Positions 1 through 8,058 of a stretch of 18,441 nucleotides of DNA are shown here, piece after piece (positions within the stretch are counted from its first letter, which is position 1; each line of letters starts with the position of its first letter). Under the pieces are notes generated by a model. The model did not search any database. It was given only the letters and a program-made list of their open reading frames with translations, and was not told the origin of the DNA. The translations under genes were made by a program, and so were the position numbers. The stretch comes from Mucilaginibacter sp. UBA4741 (GTDB taxonomy: Bacteria; Bacteroidota; Bacteroidia; Sphingobacteriales; Sphingobacteriaceae), in contig DHIR01000201.1 of the NCBI GenBank assembly GCA_002403905.1, positions 1 through 18,441 on the forward strand, given 5' to 3'.

Positions 1-24
1 GGCTTTTTAATCGCACAACACGTA

Positions 25-768
25 TTATTTAATAATGTGCTGCATAATTGCCAAACCTATCAGATCTACCATAAAATGTACGATAATTAACGGCTTAATA
101 TTGCCGTATTTTTTATAATGCAGGCCCATTAATATCCCGATTAAAAATGCAAAAATATATTCGCGCGGGCTATGATATTTATAATGTAATCCAGCAAAAA
201 GCATAGCCGAAATAACAACCGGAATGTATTGGTTTTTAATTAATAAAGATAAGCGGGTAAGAATATAGGCTCTGAAAATTAACTCTTCGGTAACGCCGGC
301 GGTAAGTGCTATAAATACAATTAGTGCCGGGCGGTTTTTTACCAGGCGGGCAATTTGAGTTATGACATTTTTGCTTTCATGATAGCCTAACATAGAAGGA
401 ATAGCTGATATTGCAGACGCAACCAGCGCCAGTACATAAAGCACAATAACCCATTTTAAAATAAACTTTGCTCCGGATTGCTTTTCCTTCCAGATCAATA
501 AGTGTTGGTTTTCACACTGCTTTGCATACCACCATAAAAAAAGCACTTCGGCCCAATATATAAACCGCGAGTAAAGAACCTTATTGTTAGTATTTAAGGA
601 TAAATTACTGATCAATAAAGAAAGTGCCAGCGGAAACACGATAGCTATAATTATACCAATAATTAATACCGTGTGTGATGGTTTGGTTATAGATACTTGC
701 TCCTGCACAGTCTGTTTTAATTTTTTTTGGAAGATAATATTAATTCGGGCAAATAAATAAAAACGCAC
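25..768 (-). CDS. CPBP family intramembrane glutamic endopeptidase (CAAX protease-like)
   Basis: A polytopic membrane protein of 247 aa. The C-terminal half carries the three CPBP/Abi signatures: Glu161-Glu162 with Arg166 (EExxxR), Phe191 with His195 (FxxxH) and His231 with Asp235 (HxxxD). These residues form the intramembrane active site in the family known from Rce1 and bacterial CPBP proteases. Substrates of bacterial members are mostly unknown; some act in bacteriocin immunity or cleave membrane-bound peptides. The only upstream start is GTG at 768. There is no ATG before residue 126, and a second in-frame GTG at 708 would remove a basic, non-membrane N-terminus, so the start is uncertain. 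The gene is divergent from the EamA gene with only 26 bp between start codons, leaving little room for two promoters. Family assignment is firm; the role is unknown. Confidence 0.88.
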   Translation of the reverse strand: MRFYLFARINIIFQKKLKQTVQEQVSITKPSHTVLIIGIIIAIVFPLALSLLISNLSLNTNNKVLYSRFIYWAEVLFLWWYAKQCENQHLLIWKEKQSGAKFILKWVIVLYVLALVASAISAIPSMLGYHESKNVITQIARLVKNRPALIVFIALTAGVTEELIFRAYILTRLSLLIKNQYIPVVISAMLFAGLHYKYHSPREYIFAFLIGILMGLHYKKYGNIKPLIIVHFMVDLIGLAIMQHIIK

Positions 769-794
769 GGCAACAAGTTTAGTACAGATTTGTT

Positions 795-1238
795 ATGGAT
801 GTTAGCAAACTAAACAATAAAACTATGTGGTGGATATATGCTTTACTATCGGCACTCTTCGCGGCCCTTACGGCCATCTTTGCAAAAATTGGTATCAAAG
901 GAGTTGATACCGACCTGGCTACTGCTATACGCACCGTGGTTGTTATAATACTGGCCTGGGCAATTGTATTTGTAAAAGGCAGTAACAACACCATTGGCAG
1001 CCTCACCCGCCAAAACTGGACGTTCCTGATCTTGTCAGGTTGCGCTACGGGCCTATCATGGATATGCTATTTTAAGGCACTGCAATTAGGCAAGGTATCG
1101 CAAGTAGCCCCGGTAGATAAACTGAGTGTGGCACTGGCTATAATTTTAGCGGCGGTTTTTTTAGGCGAATCGCTTACTTTAAAAACAGGTATAGCCGCTA
1201 CGTTAATTATAGGTGGTACATTGGTGTTGATTTTTTAA
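795..1238 (+). CDS. Half-size EamA (DMT superfamily) transporter
   Basis: A 147-aa hydrophobic protein with about five predicted membrane spans (roughly residues 11-31, 41-60, 75-96, 104-123 and 127-147). The ending matches the EamA repeat: the Pro-Val-Asp-Lys-Leu-Ser region before span 4 and the Leu-Gly-Glu-Ser-Leu turn before the last span. Full EamA exporters have ten spans from two such repeats, so this is a single-repeat protein of about 140 aa, a recognised size class that probably works as a dimer. The first ATG is at 795; ATG at 825, just before the first span, is also possible. It may export a small metabolite, but the substrate cannot be read from sequence. Confidence 0.85.
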   Translation: MDVSKLNNKTMWWIYALLSALFAALTAIFAKIGIKGVDTDLATAIRTVVVIILAWAIVFVKGSNNTIGSLTRQNWTFLILSGCATGLSWICYFKALQLGKVSQVAPVDKLSVALAIILAAVFLGESLTLKTGIAATLIIGGTLVLIF

Positions 1239-1319
1239 AAATCATAGTATTGTTACAGGTAATTCAGATTTAATTCAACATTGGACTGCATTTTTATGGC
1301 TTAATAGTCGAATTATTTT

Positions 1320-3782
1320 ATGAAATACATTTATACGCTTCTCTTTTTATTGATTTCTTTTACAGCTATCAAGGCCCAAAATAACCGAGGCAATGGCAAG
1401 ATCACCGGTAAAGTAATTGACTCTGTAACCAAACAGCCTGTTGATTACGCCACCATCAGCCTATTTAAAAAAGGAGCGGCAAGCCCTTTTAATGGTACGG
1501 TAACTGATGCGAAAGGAAGTTTTTCTATCGATAATATCGCCGCAGGCGAATACAGTATAAGGATAGATTTTATTGGCTACAAAGCGCACAATATTCCATT
1601 AATCACTATCAGTAATACGGCTTCATCCGTATCATTAAGTACAATTTTGCTTTCATCGTCTCAAACACAATTACAAGCAGTAAACGTGGTAGGTAAAGCC
1701 CCTGTTGTTGAAAATAAAATTGATAAGCTGGTGTACAATGCAGCTAATGATCTAACATCGCAAGGTGGCGTTGCATTAGATGTATTAAAGAAAGTGCCGA
1801 TGGTGACGGTAGATATTGATGGGAATGTTGAGCTGCAGGGCAGTCCAAGTATTCGTTTCCTTATCAATGGTAAACCATCCAGTATATTCGGCGCCAGTTT
1901 GGCCGATGCGTTGCAATCCATCCCCGCCAGCCAGATCAAAAACATCGAAGTGATCACTATCCCCGGCGCTAAATATGATGCCGCAGGGACAGGCGGTATC
2001 ATTAACATTGTACTAAAAGACAACAAAGTACAAGGCTTTAACGGCAGCGTTAATGGATCTGTAGGTACCCGGTTAGACAATGCATCGCTTAATTTAAACG
2101 CCCGTAGCGGCAGCGTGGGTGTAAACGCCTTTTTTAGCGGTAACCGGCAATTAAATACGCTGGGAAAAAGCAGTTCGCAACGTACTTCTTACAATAACAC
2201 CCGCGATACGCTTACCCAGCTACTACAAGATGGCAGTACAGGCTTTAAAAGAAGCGGCTATCAAACAGGTATAAACTTTAACTGGGCTATAACCAAGCAT
2301 GATGAGGTAACTGCTGCAATAAGTTATGACCAATCTAACAACTTAAATAACGGTTTAACTAATCAAAACCAGGGTGTGTATGTGGCTAATAATTTGGTAT
2401 CGCAATTGGTTAGCCTGCGCAACTCAACCAGTAACTCGCATAACCACGCGGTTGATATGAGTTTAGAATATAAAAAGACATTTAAAAAAGAAGGGCAGGA
2501 GCTTAGCATCCAGTACAACTCAAGCCTTGGGCATAATAGCGGCGAGGCTTTACAGCGACAGGATTATTTAACTGGCGGCAACTTTGCTACCGGTATAAGA
2601 AGCAGCAACCCGGGTAAGGAGGGCCAGATCAATATCTCCGCAGACTATACTCACCCTGTAACAGAAGATTTTACCTTAGAAGGCGGTGCTAAAACGGTTA
2701 TTGAAACGATAAGTAGTAATATCTTAACCGATACTTTACAGCATAACGGCGACTACATAGTAAATCCTAATCAAACCTACGGCTTCAATTATCATCGTAA
2801 TATTTATGCGGCTTATATGTCTGTATCTGCGGAGCTATTTAGTCACTTTTTGCAGATAAAAACCGGGTTAAGGTATGAGCGTACCATTACAACAGTAGAT
2901 TTTCCGGGAACCAATATACCGGGTTATAATATTTTTGCACCGTCATTGGTATTTCTGCATACCATTAGTAAAGGGCAATCTATTAAGTTGAGCTATAGCT
3001 ACCGTATTGAGCGCCCTGACTATGGCGACCTGAACCCTTTTTATAATATTAGTGATCCGCATAATATCAGCACCGGTAATCCTAACCTGAAACCCGAAAT
3101 AGGCCATAATTATGAATTGGGCTACAGCAAAAACTTTGAGAGCGGAGGTAATATATATGCCGCAGCCGTTTATCGTTATAATACAGATGATGCGCAATCT
3201 TACACCACTTTTTACCCGGTGTTAAATATTAACGGTACTAATTATACAGATGTGTCTTTAAGCAGGCGCGCCAACATTGGCTCGCAAACACAAGTTGGTA
3301 TAAATATTTTTGGCTCGATACCAGTTACTAATAAATTAAATTTGCGCAGTAATATACAAGCCGGCGATCGCAGCAACAGTAACCCCGGCAACCCTACGGT
3401 TACTGCATTTGCCTACCGCCTTAACTTAAACGCTACTTATGAGTTTGGGCATGATCTTACCGGCGAGGTTTTTGGAAATTACCAGTCAAGACAAAAAAAT
3501 CTGCAAAGCACGAGGCCGGCATTTGGTTTTTATAATATAGCTGTGCGCAAGCAGTTCATGAATAAAAAGGCCAGCATTGGCTTAACAGCTGCAAATCCTT
3601 TTAGCCAGTATGTTACTCAAACCTCTACATCATTTGGTCCAAATTTCAATCAAAGTACCGTGCGGCAAGTGCCTTACCGGTCGTTTGGTATAAGCCTGAG
3701 TTATAAGTTTGGTAAACTTGAATTTAAAAAAGAAAAAGACGATAACGGCAATAATTTGCAACAAGCCATACCCGAAAATTAA
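1320..3782 (+). CDS. Outer-membrane beta-barrel protein, TonB-receptor-like with CarboxypepD_reg-like domain
   Basis: An 820-aa exported protein. A signal peptide (about residues 1-19, ending Ile-Lys-Ala) is followed by a CarboxypepD_reg-like domain (about 25-110, beginning with a Gly-Lys-Ile-Thr-Gly-Lys-Val strand). Next comes a plug-like domain (about 115-235, including the typical Ile-Asn-Gly-Lys-Pro-Ser and Ile-Glu-Val-Ile-Thr-Ile-Pro segments and a Gly-Gly-Ile-Ile-Asn-Ile strand). The rest is a beta-barrel rich in alternating aromatic and polar residues. This order is typical of the Bacteroidota 'outer membrane protein beta-barrel family', related to TonB-dependent receptors. No SusD-like partner lies nearby, so it is not a standard Sus pair. 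The last barrel strand ends in Tyr-Lys-Phe-Gly and is followed by a charged tail of about 25 residues. The ligand is unknown. Confidence 0.9.
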   Translation: MKYIYTLLFLLISFTAIKAQNNRGNGKITGKVIDSVTKQPVDYATISLFKKGAASPFNGTVTDAKGSFSIDNIAAGEYSIRIDFIGYKAHNIPLITISNTASSVSLSTILLSSSQTQLQAVNVVGKAPVVENKIDKLVYNAANDLTSQGGVALDVLKKVPMVTVDIDGNVELQGSPSIRFLINGKPSSIFGASLADALQSIPASQIKNIEVITIPGAKYDAAGTGGIINIVLKDNKVQGFNGSVNGSVGTRLDNASLNLNARSGSVGVNAFFSGNRQLNTLGKSSSQRTSYNNTRDTLTQLLQDGSTGFKRSGYQTGINFNWAITKHDEVTAAISYDQSNNLNNGLTNQNQGVYVANNLVSQLVSLRNSTSNSHNHAVDMSLEYKKTFKKEGQELSIQYNSSLGHNSGEALQRQDYLTGGNFATGIRSSNPGKEGQINISADYTHPVTEDFTLEGGAKTVIETISSNILTDTLQHNGDYIVNPNQTYGFNYHRNIYAAYMSVSAELFSHFLQIKTGLRYERTITTVDFPGTNIPGYNIFAPSLVFLHTISKGQSIKLSYSYRIERPDYGDLNPFYNISDPHNISTGNPNLKPEIGHNYELGYSKNFESGGNIYAAAVYRYNTDDAQSYTTFYPVLNINGTNYTDVSLSRRANIGSQTQVGINIFGSIPVTNKLNLRSNIQAGDRSNSNPGNPTVTAFAYRLNLNATYEFGHDLTGEVFGNYQSRQKNLQSTRPAFGFYNIAVRKQFMNKKASIGLTAANPFSQYVTQTSTSFGPNFNQSTVRQVPYRSFGISLSYKFGKLEFKKEKDDNGNNLQQAIPEN

Positions 3783-3874
3783 AGCAGTTATATTTAACCA
3801 CTACAGTTTTACTACATAAACCACACAATTTTGCTACAGAATGGTATTATAACTTGTTTAAAAAATTAGAAATC

Positions 3875-4300
3875 ATGAGAAAAATGTTTTTGATGGGCAT
3901 TGCCCTAATTGCAGCAAGCAGCGTAATGGCGCAAGACTTAAAAAACAAAGATGTACCGCAAGTTGTTAAAACCGCGTTAATGAGTAAATACCCGCAAGCC
4001 GCTAAAGTAGGCTGGGAAAAAGAAAAAGGAAATTACGAAGCTAACTGGGGCGGTAAATCAGGCGAGGATAACTCGGTGATGTTTACGCCGGCAGGTAAAT
4101 TTATTGAAATTGTTAAAGCTATACCGATTAGTTCATTACCTGCCACTGTAGCACCTTATGTTGCCGCGCATTATAAAGGCGCAAAAATTAAAGAAGCAGG
4201 TAAGGTTACTGATGCCGCCGGAAAAACAATGTACGAAGCCGAAATAAAAGGCGGCGATTTAATATTTGATGAAAAAGGAAATTTCATAAAAAAGGACTAA
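3875..4300 (+). CDS. PepSY-like domain secreted protein
   Basis: A small periplasmic or secreted protein of 141 aa from ATG 3875. The reading frame is open from a TTG at 3854, but ATG 3875 puts a clean signal peptide at the N-terminus (Met-Arg-Lys, hydrophobic core, Val-Met-Ala-Gln cleavage site). The mature part matches the small PepSY-like family common in Bacteroidota: a Lys-Tyr-Pro-Gln-Ala helix end, a Gly-Trp-Glu-Lys-Glu-Lys strand, Tyr-Glu-Ala-Asn-Trp, and a second repeat ending in Tyr-Glu-Ala-Glu-Ile-Lys-Gly and a C-terminal Phe-Asp-Glu-Lys-Gly turn. Function is unknown; PepSY domains are proposed to bind or inhibit peptidases. It ends 6 bp before the PAP2 gene and is probably co-transcribed with it. 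Confidence 0.85.
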   Translation: MRKMFLMGIALIAASSVMAQDLKNKDVPQVVKTALMSKYPQAAKVGWEKEKGNYEANWGGKSGEDNSVMFTPAGKFIEIVKAIPISSLPATVAPYVAAHYKGAKIKEAGKVTDAAGKTMYEAEIKGGDLIFDEKGNFIKKD

Positions 4301-4306
4301 AGTTTA

Positions 4307-4954
4307 ATGCCCCAAAGTAACAAACGAAAACGGATAATGCTGTTTGTAATAGGCGCCCTGGCAATAGGGTTCCTGTTACTTACAGCATTTGTTTTTTTCT
4401 TCCCTATTTCTTCTGTAGACCGCGAATTTTCTGAAGAGATACAAGAGCACCATAATCAGCTTTTAGATACGGTAATGAAGGCAATCAGCTGGGTTGGCTA
4501 CATGCCTGCCGCGCCGATTATGGTTGTAGGTACAGCATTAATATTTTATATGTTTAAATATAAAAAAGAGGCGTTGTTTGTGATGTTTACGATGCTATCG
4601 GGTGTTGTTAGTTCAAGCATAAAATTATTGATCGATCGCCCCAGACCTTCTGAACCATTGGTAAGGATCATAGTAAAAACCCAGCAGCAAAGCTTCCCAA
4701 GCGGGCACGTGCTTTTTTATGTGCTGTTTTTTGGCTTTTTAACTTTGCTGATGTATGAAGTTAAAACTATCCCCAAATACATCAGGCTGCCGGTTTCTGT
4801 AATAAGCCTGTTTTTTATTTTTAGCATACCCTATTCGCGTGTTTACCTTGGCGCGCATTGGTTTACTGATGTAACTGCCGGGTTTTTATTGGGCTTGATA
4901 TGCTTATATATTTTAAGCGTTTTATATTTGAAACGGCCATCACCTAAAAAATAA
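4307..4954 (+). CDS. PAP2-family membrane phosphatase
   Basis: A membrane phosphatase of 215 aa with the complete PAP2 active-site signature: Lys106 to Arg113-Pro114 (KxxxxxxRP), Pro131-Ser-Gly-His134 (PSGH), and Ser177-Arg178 to His184 and Asp188 (SRxxxxxHxxxD). About six membrane spans surround it, placing the active site on the outer face of the inner membrane. Family members remove phosphate from lipid phosphates such as undecaprenyl pyrophosphate, phosphatidic acid or phosphatidylglycerophosphate. Which one is used here cannot be decided from sequence. The start follows the PepSY-like stop by 6 bp, which suggests translational coupling. Confidence 0.93.
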   Translation: MPQSNKRKRIMLFVIGALAIGFLLLTAFVFFFPISSVDREFSEEIQEHHNQLLDTVMKAISWVGYMPAAPIMVVGTALIFYMFKYKKEALFVMFTMLSGVVSSSIKLLIDRPRPSEPLVRIIVKTQQQSFPSGHVLFYVLFFGFLTLLMYEVKTIPKYIRLPVSVISLFFIFSIPYSRVYLGAHWFTDVTAGFLLGLICLYILSVLYLKRPSPKK

Positions 4955-4987
4955 AAAGTAACCTTATTCTAAAGCGGTAATTGTACT

Positions 4988-4995
4988 TAAATTTG
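4988..4995 (+). promoter_or_regulatory. Perfect Bacteroidota -7 box (TAAATTTG) before the MFS gene
   Basis: The sequence matches TAnnTTTG exactly. No good TTG lies 19-21 bp upstream, where TTA is the nearest match. A transcript from this box would begin at about 5000-5002, on the annotated TTG start codon, so the mRNA would be leaderless or the true start lies further in. Confidence 0.35.
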
Positions 4996-4999
4996 CAGC

Positions 5000-6187
5000 T
5001 TGACAGCTACTGATAAAATAACCCTCGCGCGCACCCCAAAGCAATTGCGTTTAGCAAATGCGATATTCTTCTTCCTGTCGGGTTTTGGGTATTCGTCCTG
5101 GGCCTCGCGCATACCCACCATAAAACATCAGTTACATTTAAATGAAGCACAATTAGGTGGTATTTTATTTGCCATGCCTGTCGGCTTATTACTTACGCTG
5201 CCATTAACCGGTAAACTGTTAAGCAAGTACAGCAGCAGGCGCATTATGTTTTTCGGCGGATTGTTTTTTAGTGTGGTTTTGGCTTGCATAGGTTTTGCCG
5301 CCAATGTATGGCAGTTAGCGCTGGTATTGTTCTGTTTTGGCGTGTCGCGTAACTTGTTCAATATATCTGTCAACGCGCAGGCTGTAGCGGTGCAGGCTTT
5401 GTATGAGCGTTCTATTATGGCTAATTTTCATGGTATATGGAGTATGGCCGGGTTTGTAGGTGCTGCAGTGGGCTATTTTATGGTGTATTATAATGTTGGT
5501 ACCAATTACCATTTATTGGGTGTAAGCATATTACTTGTAGTGTTTTCGCTTTGGTTTATTAAAGGAACCATTTATCAAGCCCCCGTACCACAGATAAAGA
5601 AAAAGCTGTTTACATTGCCCGATAAATCATTACTCAACTTCGCACTTATTTGTTTTGCCTCCATGGCCTGCGAAAACACCATGTACGACTGGAGTGGTAT
5701 CTATTTTGAAAAAGTAATCCACGTATCAAAAGCTACCGCTACCGAAGGCTTTGTAGTTTACATGATAGCCATGACGCTGGGCCGTTTTGTAGGTGATGCA
5801 GGTGTAAACCGTTTAGGCATAAAAAACCTGCTAAGGTTTAGCGGTGTATTTATTTGCGGTGGATTGTTATTAGCCGTGTTGCTGCCTTATACAATAACAG
5901 CTATTATAGGTTTTATATTGGTAGGGTTGGGGGTGTCGTGCATTGTACCTATGGTTTTCCAGATGGCAGGTAAATCAACCACTATGAGTGGGGGTACGGC
6001 CTTGGCAGCCATATCGTCAATTGGTTATTTGGGTTTTTTAATAGTGCCGCCGTTTATTGGCTTTATAGCACAGGTGGCCGGTTTAAGGGTATCATTTGGT
6101 TTAATATCCTTGTTAGGCGCGTTGGTTGCTGTACTGGTTTATAAGATTAAGGAAGATACTGCTGAGCCTACAAACAATCCGGCCTAA
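5000..6187 (+). CDS. MFS transporter, YbjJ-like
   Basis: A 12-span major facilitator superfamily permease of 395 aa. The N-terminal segment Trp-Ala-Ser-Arg-Ile-Pro-Thr-Ile-Lys, followed by Leu-Gly-Gly-Ile-Leu-Phe-Ala and a motif-A-like loop (Gly-Lys-Leu-Leu-Ser-Lys-Tyr-Ser-Ser-Arg-Arg), resembles the YbjJ group of MFS proteins. A central cytoplasmic loop at about residues 190-205 separates the two halves. The substrate is unknown. No ATG precedes the first span. A stop at 4988-4990 closes the frame upstream, so the candidates are TTG 5000, TTG 5045 (just before span 1) or ATT. TTG 5000 is given here with moderate trust. Confidence 0.88.
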   Translation: MTATDKITLARTPKQLRLANAIFFFLSGFGYSSWASRIPTIKHQLHLNEAQLGGILFAMPVGLLLTLPLTGKLLSKYSSRRIMFFGGLFFSVVLACIGFAANVWQLALVLFCFGVSRNLFNISVNAQAVAVQALYERSIMANFHGIWSMAGFVGAAVGYFMVYYNVGTNYHLLGVSILLVVFSLWFIKGTIYQAPVPQIKKKLFTLPDKSLLNFALICFASMACENTMYDWSGIYFEKVIHVSKATATEGFVVYMIAMTLGRFVGDAGVNRLGIKNLLRFSGVFICGGLLLAVLLPYTITAIIGFILVGLGVSCIVPMVFQMAGKSTTMSGGTALAAISSIGYLGFLIVPPFIGFIAQVAGLRVSFGLISLLGALVAVLVYKIKEDTAEPTNNPA

Positions 6188-6195
6188 GAAACGTT

Positions 6196-6215
6196 GAGTT
6201 TTATACAAAAAACTC
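6196..6215 (+). other. Hairpin immediately before the 62-aa gene
   Basis: Perfect 7-bp arms, GAGTTTT (6196-6202) and AAAACTC (6209-6215), enclose a 6-nt loop and end 3 nt before the ATG at 6219. Its position could influence translation of the small gene or mark the end of the MFS transcript. No T-run follows, so it is not called a terminator. Confidence 0.3.
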
Positions 6216-6218
6216 CGT

Positions 6219-6407
6219 ATGAAAGCCGCCGAAAAACATTATAAATTTATTAACAGCCAAACCGGTTACATAATTTATCATTACACCCTAAAAGGCGACT
6301 TAAAAGAAACTGACGTAAAAGTAGAACTGGAAAAAGTAAAAGCCGTTGTAGCTACCAAAAATGCGATTTTTTTAGATACTATTTATTGGGAAGAGGAGAA
6401 GGAGTAG
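6219..6407 (+). CDS. Small conserved-looking hypothetical protein (62 aa)
   Basis: I do not recognise a family. The protein is soluble, lacks a signal peptide or membrane span, and is rich in Lys, Glu, Tyr and Val. The order of predicted segments (Tyr-Lys-Phe-Ile-Asn, Gly-Tyr-Ile-Ile-Tyr-His-Tyr-Thr-Leu strand, a Lys/Glu/Val helix, Ile-Phe-Leu-Asp-Thr-Ile-Tyr-Trp strand) suggests a compact alpha/beta fold. It starts 31 bp after the MFS stop on the same strand and could share its transcript. The balanced composition and ATG start favour a real gene, but 62 codons is short. Confidence 0.6.
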   Translation: MKAAEKHYKFINSQTGYIIYHYTLKGDLKETDVKVELEKVKAVVATKNAIFLDTIYWEEEKE

Positions 6408-6440
6408 AGCCTCACCCTGCCCCTCTCCAAAGGAGAGGGT
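6408..6440. repeat. Dispersed-type palindrome with CCCTCTCC arms
   Basis: The arms CCCTCTCC (6421-6428) and GGAGAGGG (6432-6439) pair perfectly around an AAA loop and are preceded by CCTCACCCTGC. From memory, this motif recurs in intergenic regions of many Bacteroidota genomes, but copy number here cannot be checked. It sits between two convergent stop codons (6407 and 6456), where it could end transcription from both sides, although there is no long T-run. Confidence 0.6.
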
Positions 6441-6455
6441 TCTGAATATTAATTA

Positions 6456-7217
6456 CTAAAACCTGCGTCCTAAAATCACTTTAAATATTGATTTGTCTGT
6501 ACTATTGGTTAAACCCCAGCCATAGCCTGCGTTAAACTCCCAGTCGGGGCTGAAATTTAGATCGGTTGCTACAAAAATTTGATGTTGCTGATCGGTTGAG
6601 CTGTAATAATGAAAAAACGGTCCCGTACTGCCGTAATATTCCAAACCAAGGGCCACAACCTTACTAACATCATAACTTGCTTTTACATTAGGCGAAAATA
6701 TAAAGCCCTGGTTTGACTCGGGCCCCACAAAGCTTCTATCAATTGTAGGATTAAGCGCTACATACAAACCTCCCCACTTTTTATCAATAATAGGTCGTAT
6801 CTCAAGCGTTGTGGTATTGGCATCATAAGCTGCTTTTTGAAAACCAAACTCAAACGATACACTAACGCCAACCGGCCATTTCCAGGCATCGGGTGCGGCT
6901 ACACGGGGGCGTATGTGTGAGCCTACATAATTAGTGCGCCCATCGTTTCCAATAGTATTAAATATATAAAATCCGGTTTCAAACCAGGGTGTCCAGCCAT
7001 GCGTTATCTCAATAGTCTCGTGGAATACATGGTTGGTCGGTAACACACCGTCTTCAATGGTTTTACTGCCATCAAAAGTAAAATTGCTATGCAACTCCAG
7101 CATGGTACGGCCTTTCTCAACCGTTTCAGATCCGTACACCTGTATCTCGTAATTATCTTGCGCTTTAACTGTTGTATATCCAAATAGTAAAGCGCCAAGA
7201 AGTAATTTTTTAAACAT
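6456..7217 (-). CDS. Exported beta-barrel-like outer-membrane protein, unknown function
   Basis: A 253-aa exported protein. Residues 1-19 form a signal peptide (Met-Phe-Lys-Lys, hydrophobic core, Val-Lys-Ala-Gln). The mature part is built of short alternating strands rich in Tyr, Phe, Trp and Gly (for example Leu-Gly-Leu-Glu-Tyr-Tyr-Gly and Phe-Asn-Ala-Gly-Tyr-Gly-Trp-Gly-Leu) and ends in Leu-Gly-Arg-Arg-Phe. A C-terminal Phe after a strand is typical of outer-membrane beta-barrels inserted by the BAM complex. The size suits a 10-12-strand barrel. I cannot assign a family or substrate. It is divergent from the cytochrome b gene and has its own promoter-like sequence. Confidence 0.78.
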   Translation of the reverse strand: MFKKLLLGALLFGYTTVKAQDNYEIQVYGSETVEKGRTMLELHSNFTFDGSKTIEDGVLPTNHVFHETIEITHGWTPWFETGFYIFNTIGNDGRTNYVGSHIRPRVAAPDAWKWPVGVSVSFEFGFQKAAYDANTTTLEIRPIIDKKWGGLYVALNPTIDRSFVGPESNQGFIFSPNVKASYDVSKVVALGLEYYGSTGPFFHYYSSTDQQHQIFVATDLNFSPDWEFNAGYGWGLTNSTDKSIFKVILGRRF

Positions 7218-7246
7218 TGTGTTTGTTTTTAGGTTAACTAAACGTA

Positions 7247-7276
7247 CAAATAAATTCTGTATTTATTTTGAAGCAA
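7247..7276 (-). promoter_or_regulatory. Predicted Bacteroidota promoter for the barrel-like gene
   Basis: Read on the minus strand, TTG (7276-7274) is followed after 19 bp by TTTATTTG (7254-7247), one mismatch from TAnnTTTG. Transcription would start near 7241, giving a leader of about 24 nt before the ATG at 7217. Confidence 0.4.
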
Positions 7277-7359
7277 CGCCACAACTACTAAATTGCAACA
7301 AGATTGTTATGTATAATCGAAATAAATTATCAGTTTAGCACACAACATAAATAGCTACC

Positions 7360-8031
7360 ATGAGCGCAATAGAACCCGTTAAGCAGGATATCAATAATCC
7401 AACACAAATAAAAAAATATTCGTTTTCACTACGTCTTTGGCATTGGTTAAATGCTATTGTTATTACTGGTTCATTGTTAACTGTCCTGATAAATTCAACC
7501 CTGCTGGATGACAGATCAAATGGTGCATTTATTAAAAACGAGTTGCAAAAGGCAGGATCGGCGGTTACTGATAAACAAATTCAACCTGTAGCTCATGCAA
7601 TGAGCGATAATGTATGGGGTATACACGTGTATTTTGGATATGCTTTGGTGACATTGCTTGTTTTTAGACTTGTTTTAGAGTTTTTTCAACTGGCCGATAA
7701 AAAATTGATGCGTGTTATAAAAACCGCTTACCACCATTATTTCATCACCAAAAAACAACGAGAGCTAGCCTGGCACGAGCTGATTGTTAAAACCCTATAT
7801 GCCATATTTTATTTAATGCTGATAACTATGGCGGTAACAGGTTTGTTTTTGGCTTTCGAGGACTTTTTTGAGCCCTATAAATCCATACGCAATTCGGTTA
7901 AAGATGTGCATGGTTTTACTATGTACCTGATACTGGGTTTTATTGTGATCCATATATTAGGCGTGCTTTTGGCCGAGCGTAAAGACAGCAAAGGTATTGT
8001 GTCTGATATGATCAACGGCGGCGGCGAATAA
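7360..8031 (+). CDS. Cytochrome b/b6 domain protein (Ni/Fe-hydrogenase cytochrome b / b561 type)
   Basis: A di-heme-type membrane cytochrome of 223 aa with four predicted spans. Candidate heme-ligand histidines sit in the usual places: His28 in Leu-Arg-Leu-Trp-His-Trp-Leu at the start of span 1, His89 in Trp-Gly-Ile-His-Val-Tyr at span 2, and His184 in Asp-Val-His-Gly-Phe with His198 in span 4. This matches the bacterial cytochrome b561 / hydrogenase cytochrome b family, which passes electrons between quinones and a periplasmic or cytoplasmic partner. The loop at about residues 50-80 is longer than usual. No hydrogenase, catalase or c-type cytochrome gene is adjacent, so the partner is unknown. 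Confidence 0.87.
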   Translation: MSAIEPVKQDINNPTQIKKYSFSLRLWHWLNAIVITGSLLTVLINSTLLDDRSNGAFIKNELQKAGSAVTDKQIQPVAHAMSDNVWGIHVYFGYALVTLLVFRLVLEFFQLADKKLMRVIKTAYHHYFITKKQRELAWHELIVKTLYAIFYLMLITMAVTGLFLAFEDFFEPYKSIRNSVKDVHGFTMYLILGFIVIHILGVLLAERKDSKGIVSDMINGGGE

Positions 8032-8058
8032 AAGAAAAATATCGAACAATATTGATTT

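Noticed and set aside
1661..2080. 139-codon minus-strand open frame inside the outer-membrane receptor
   Set aside because: Antisense shadow of a well-supported gene with no recognisable motif.
3830..3856. Possible promoter before the PepSY-like gene (TTTG at 3830 and TATAACTTG near 3848)
   Set aside because: The spacing is about 12-16 bp and the -7 match is imperfect, so it does not meet the Bacteroidota pattern.
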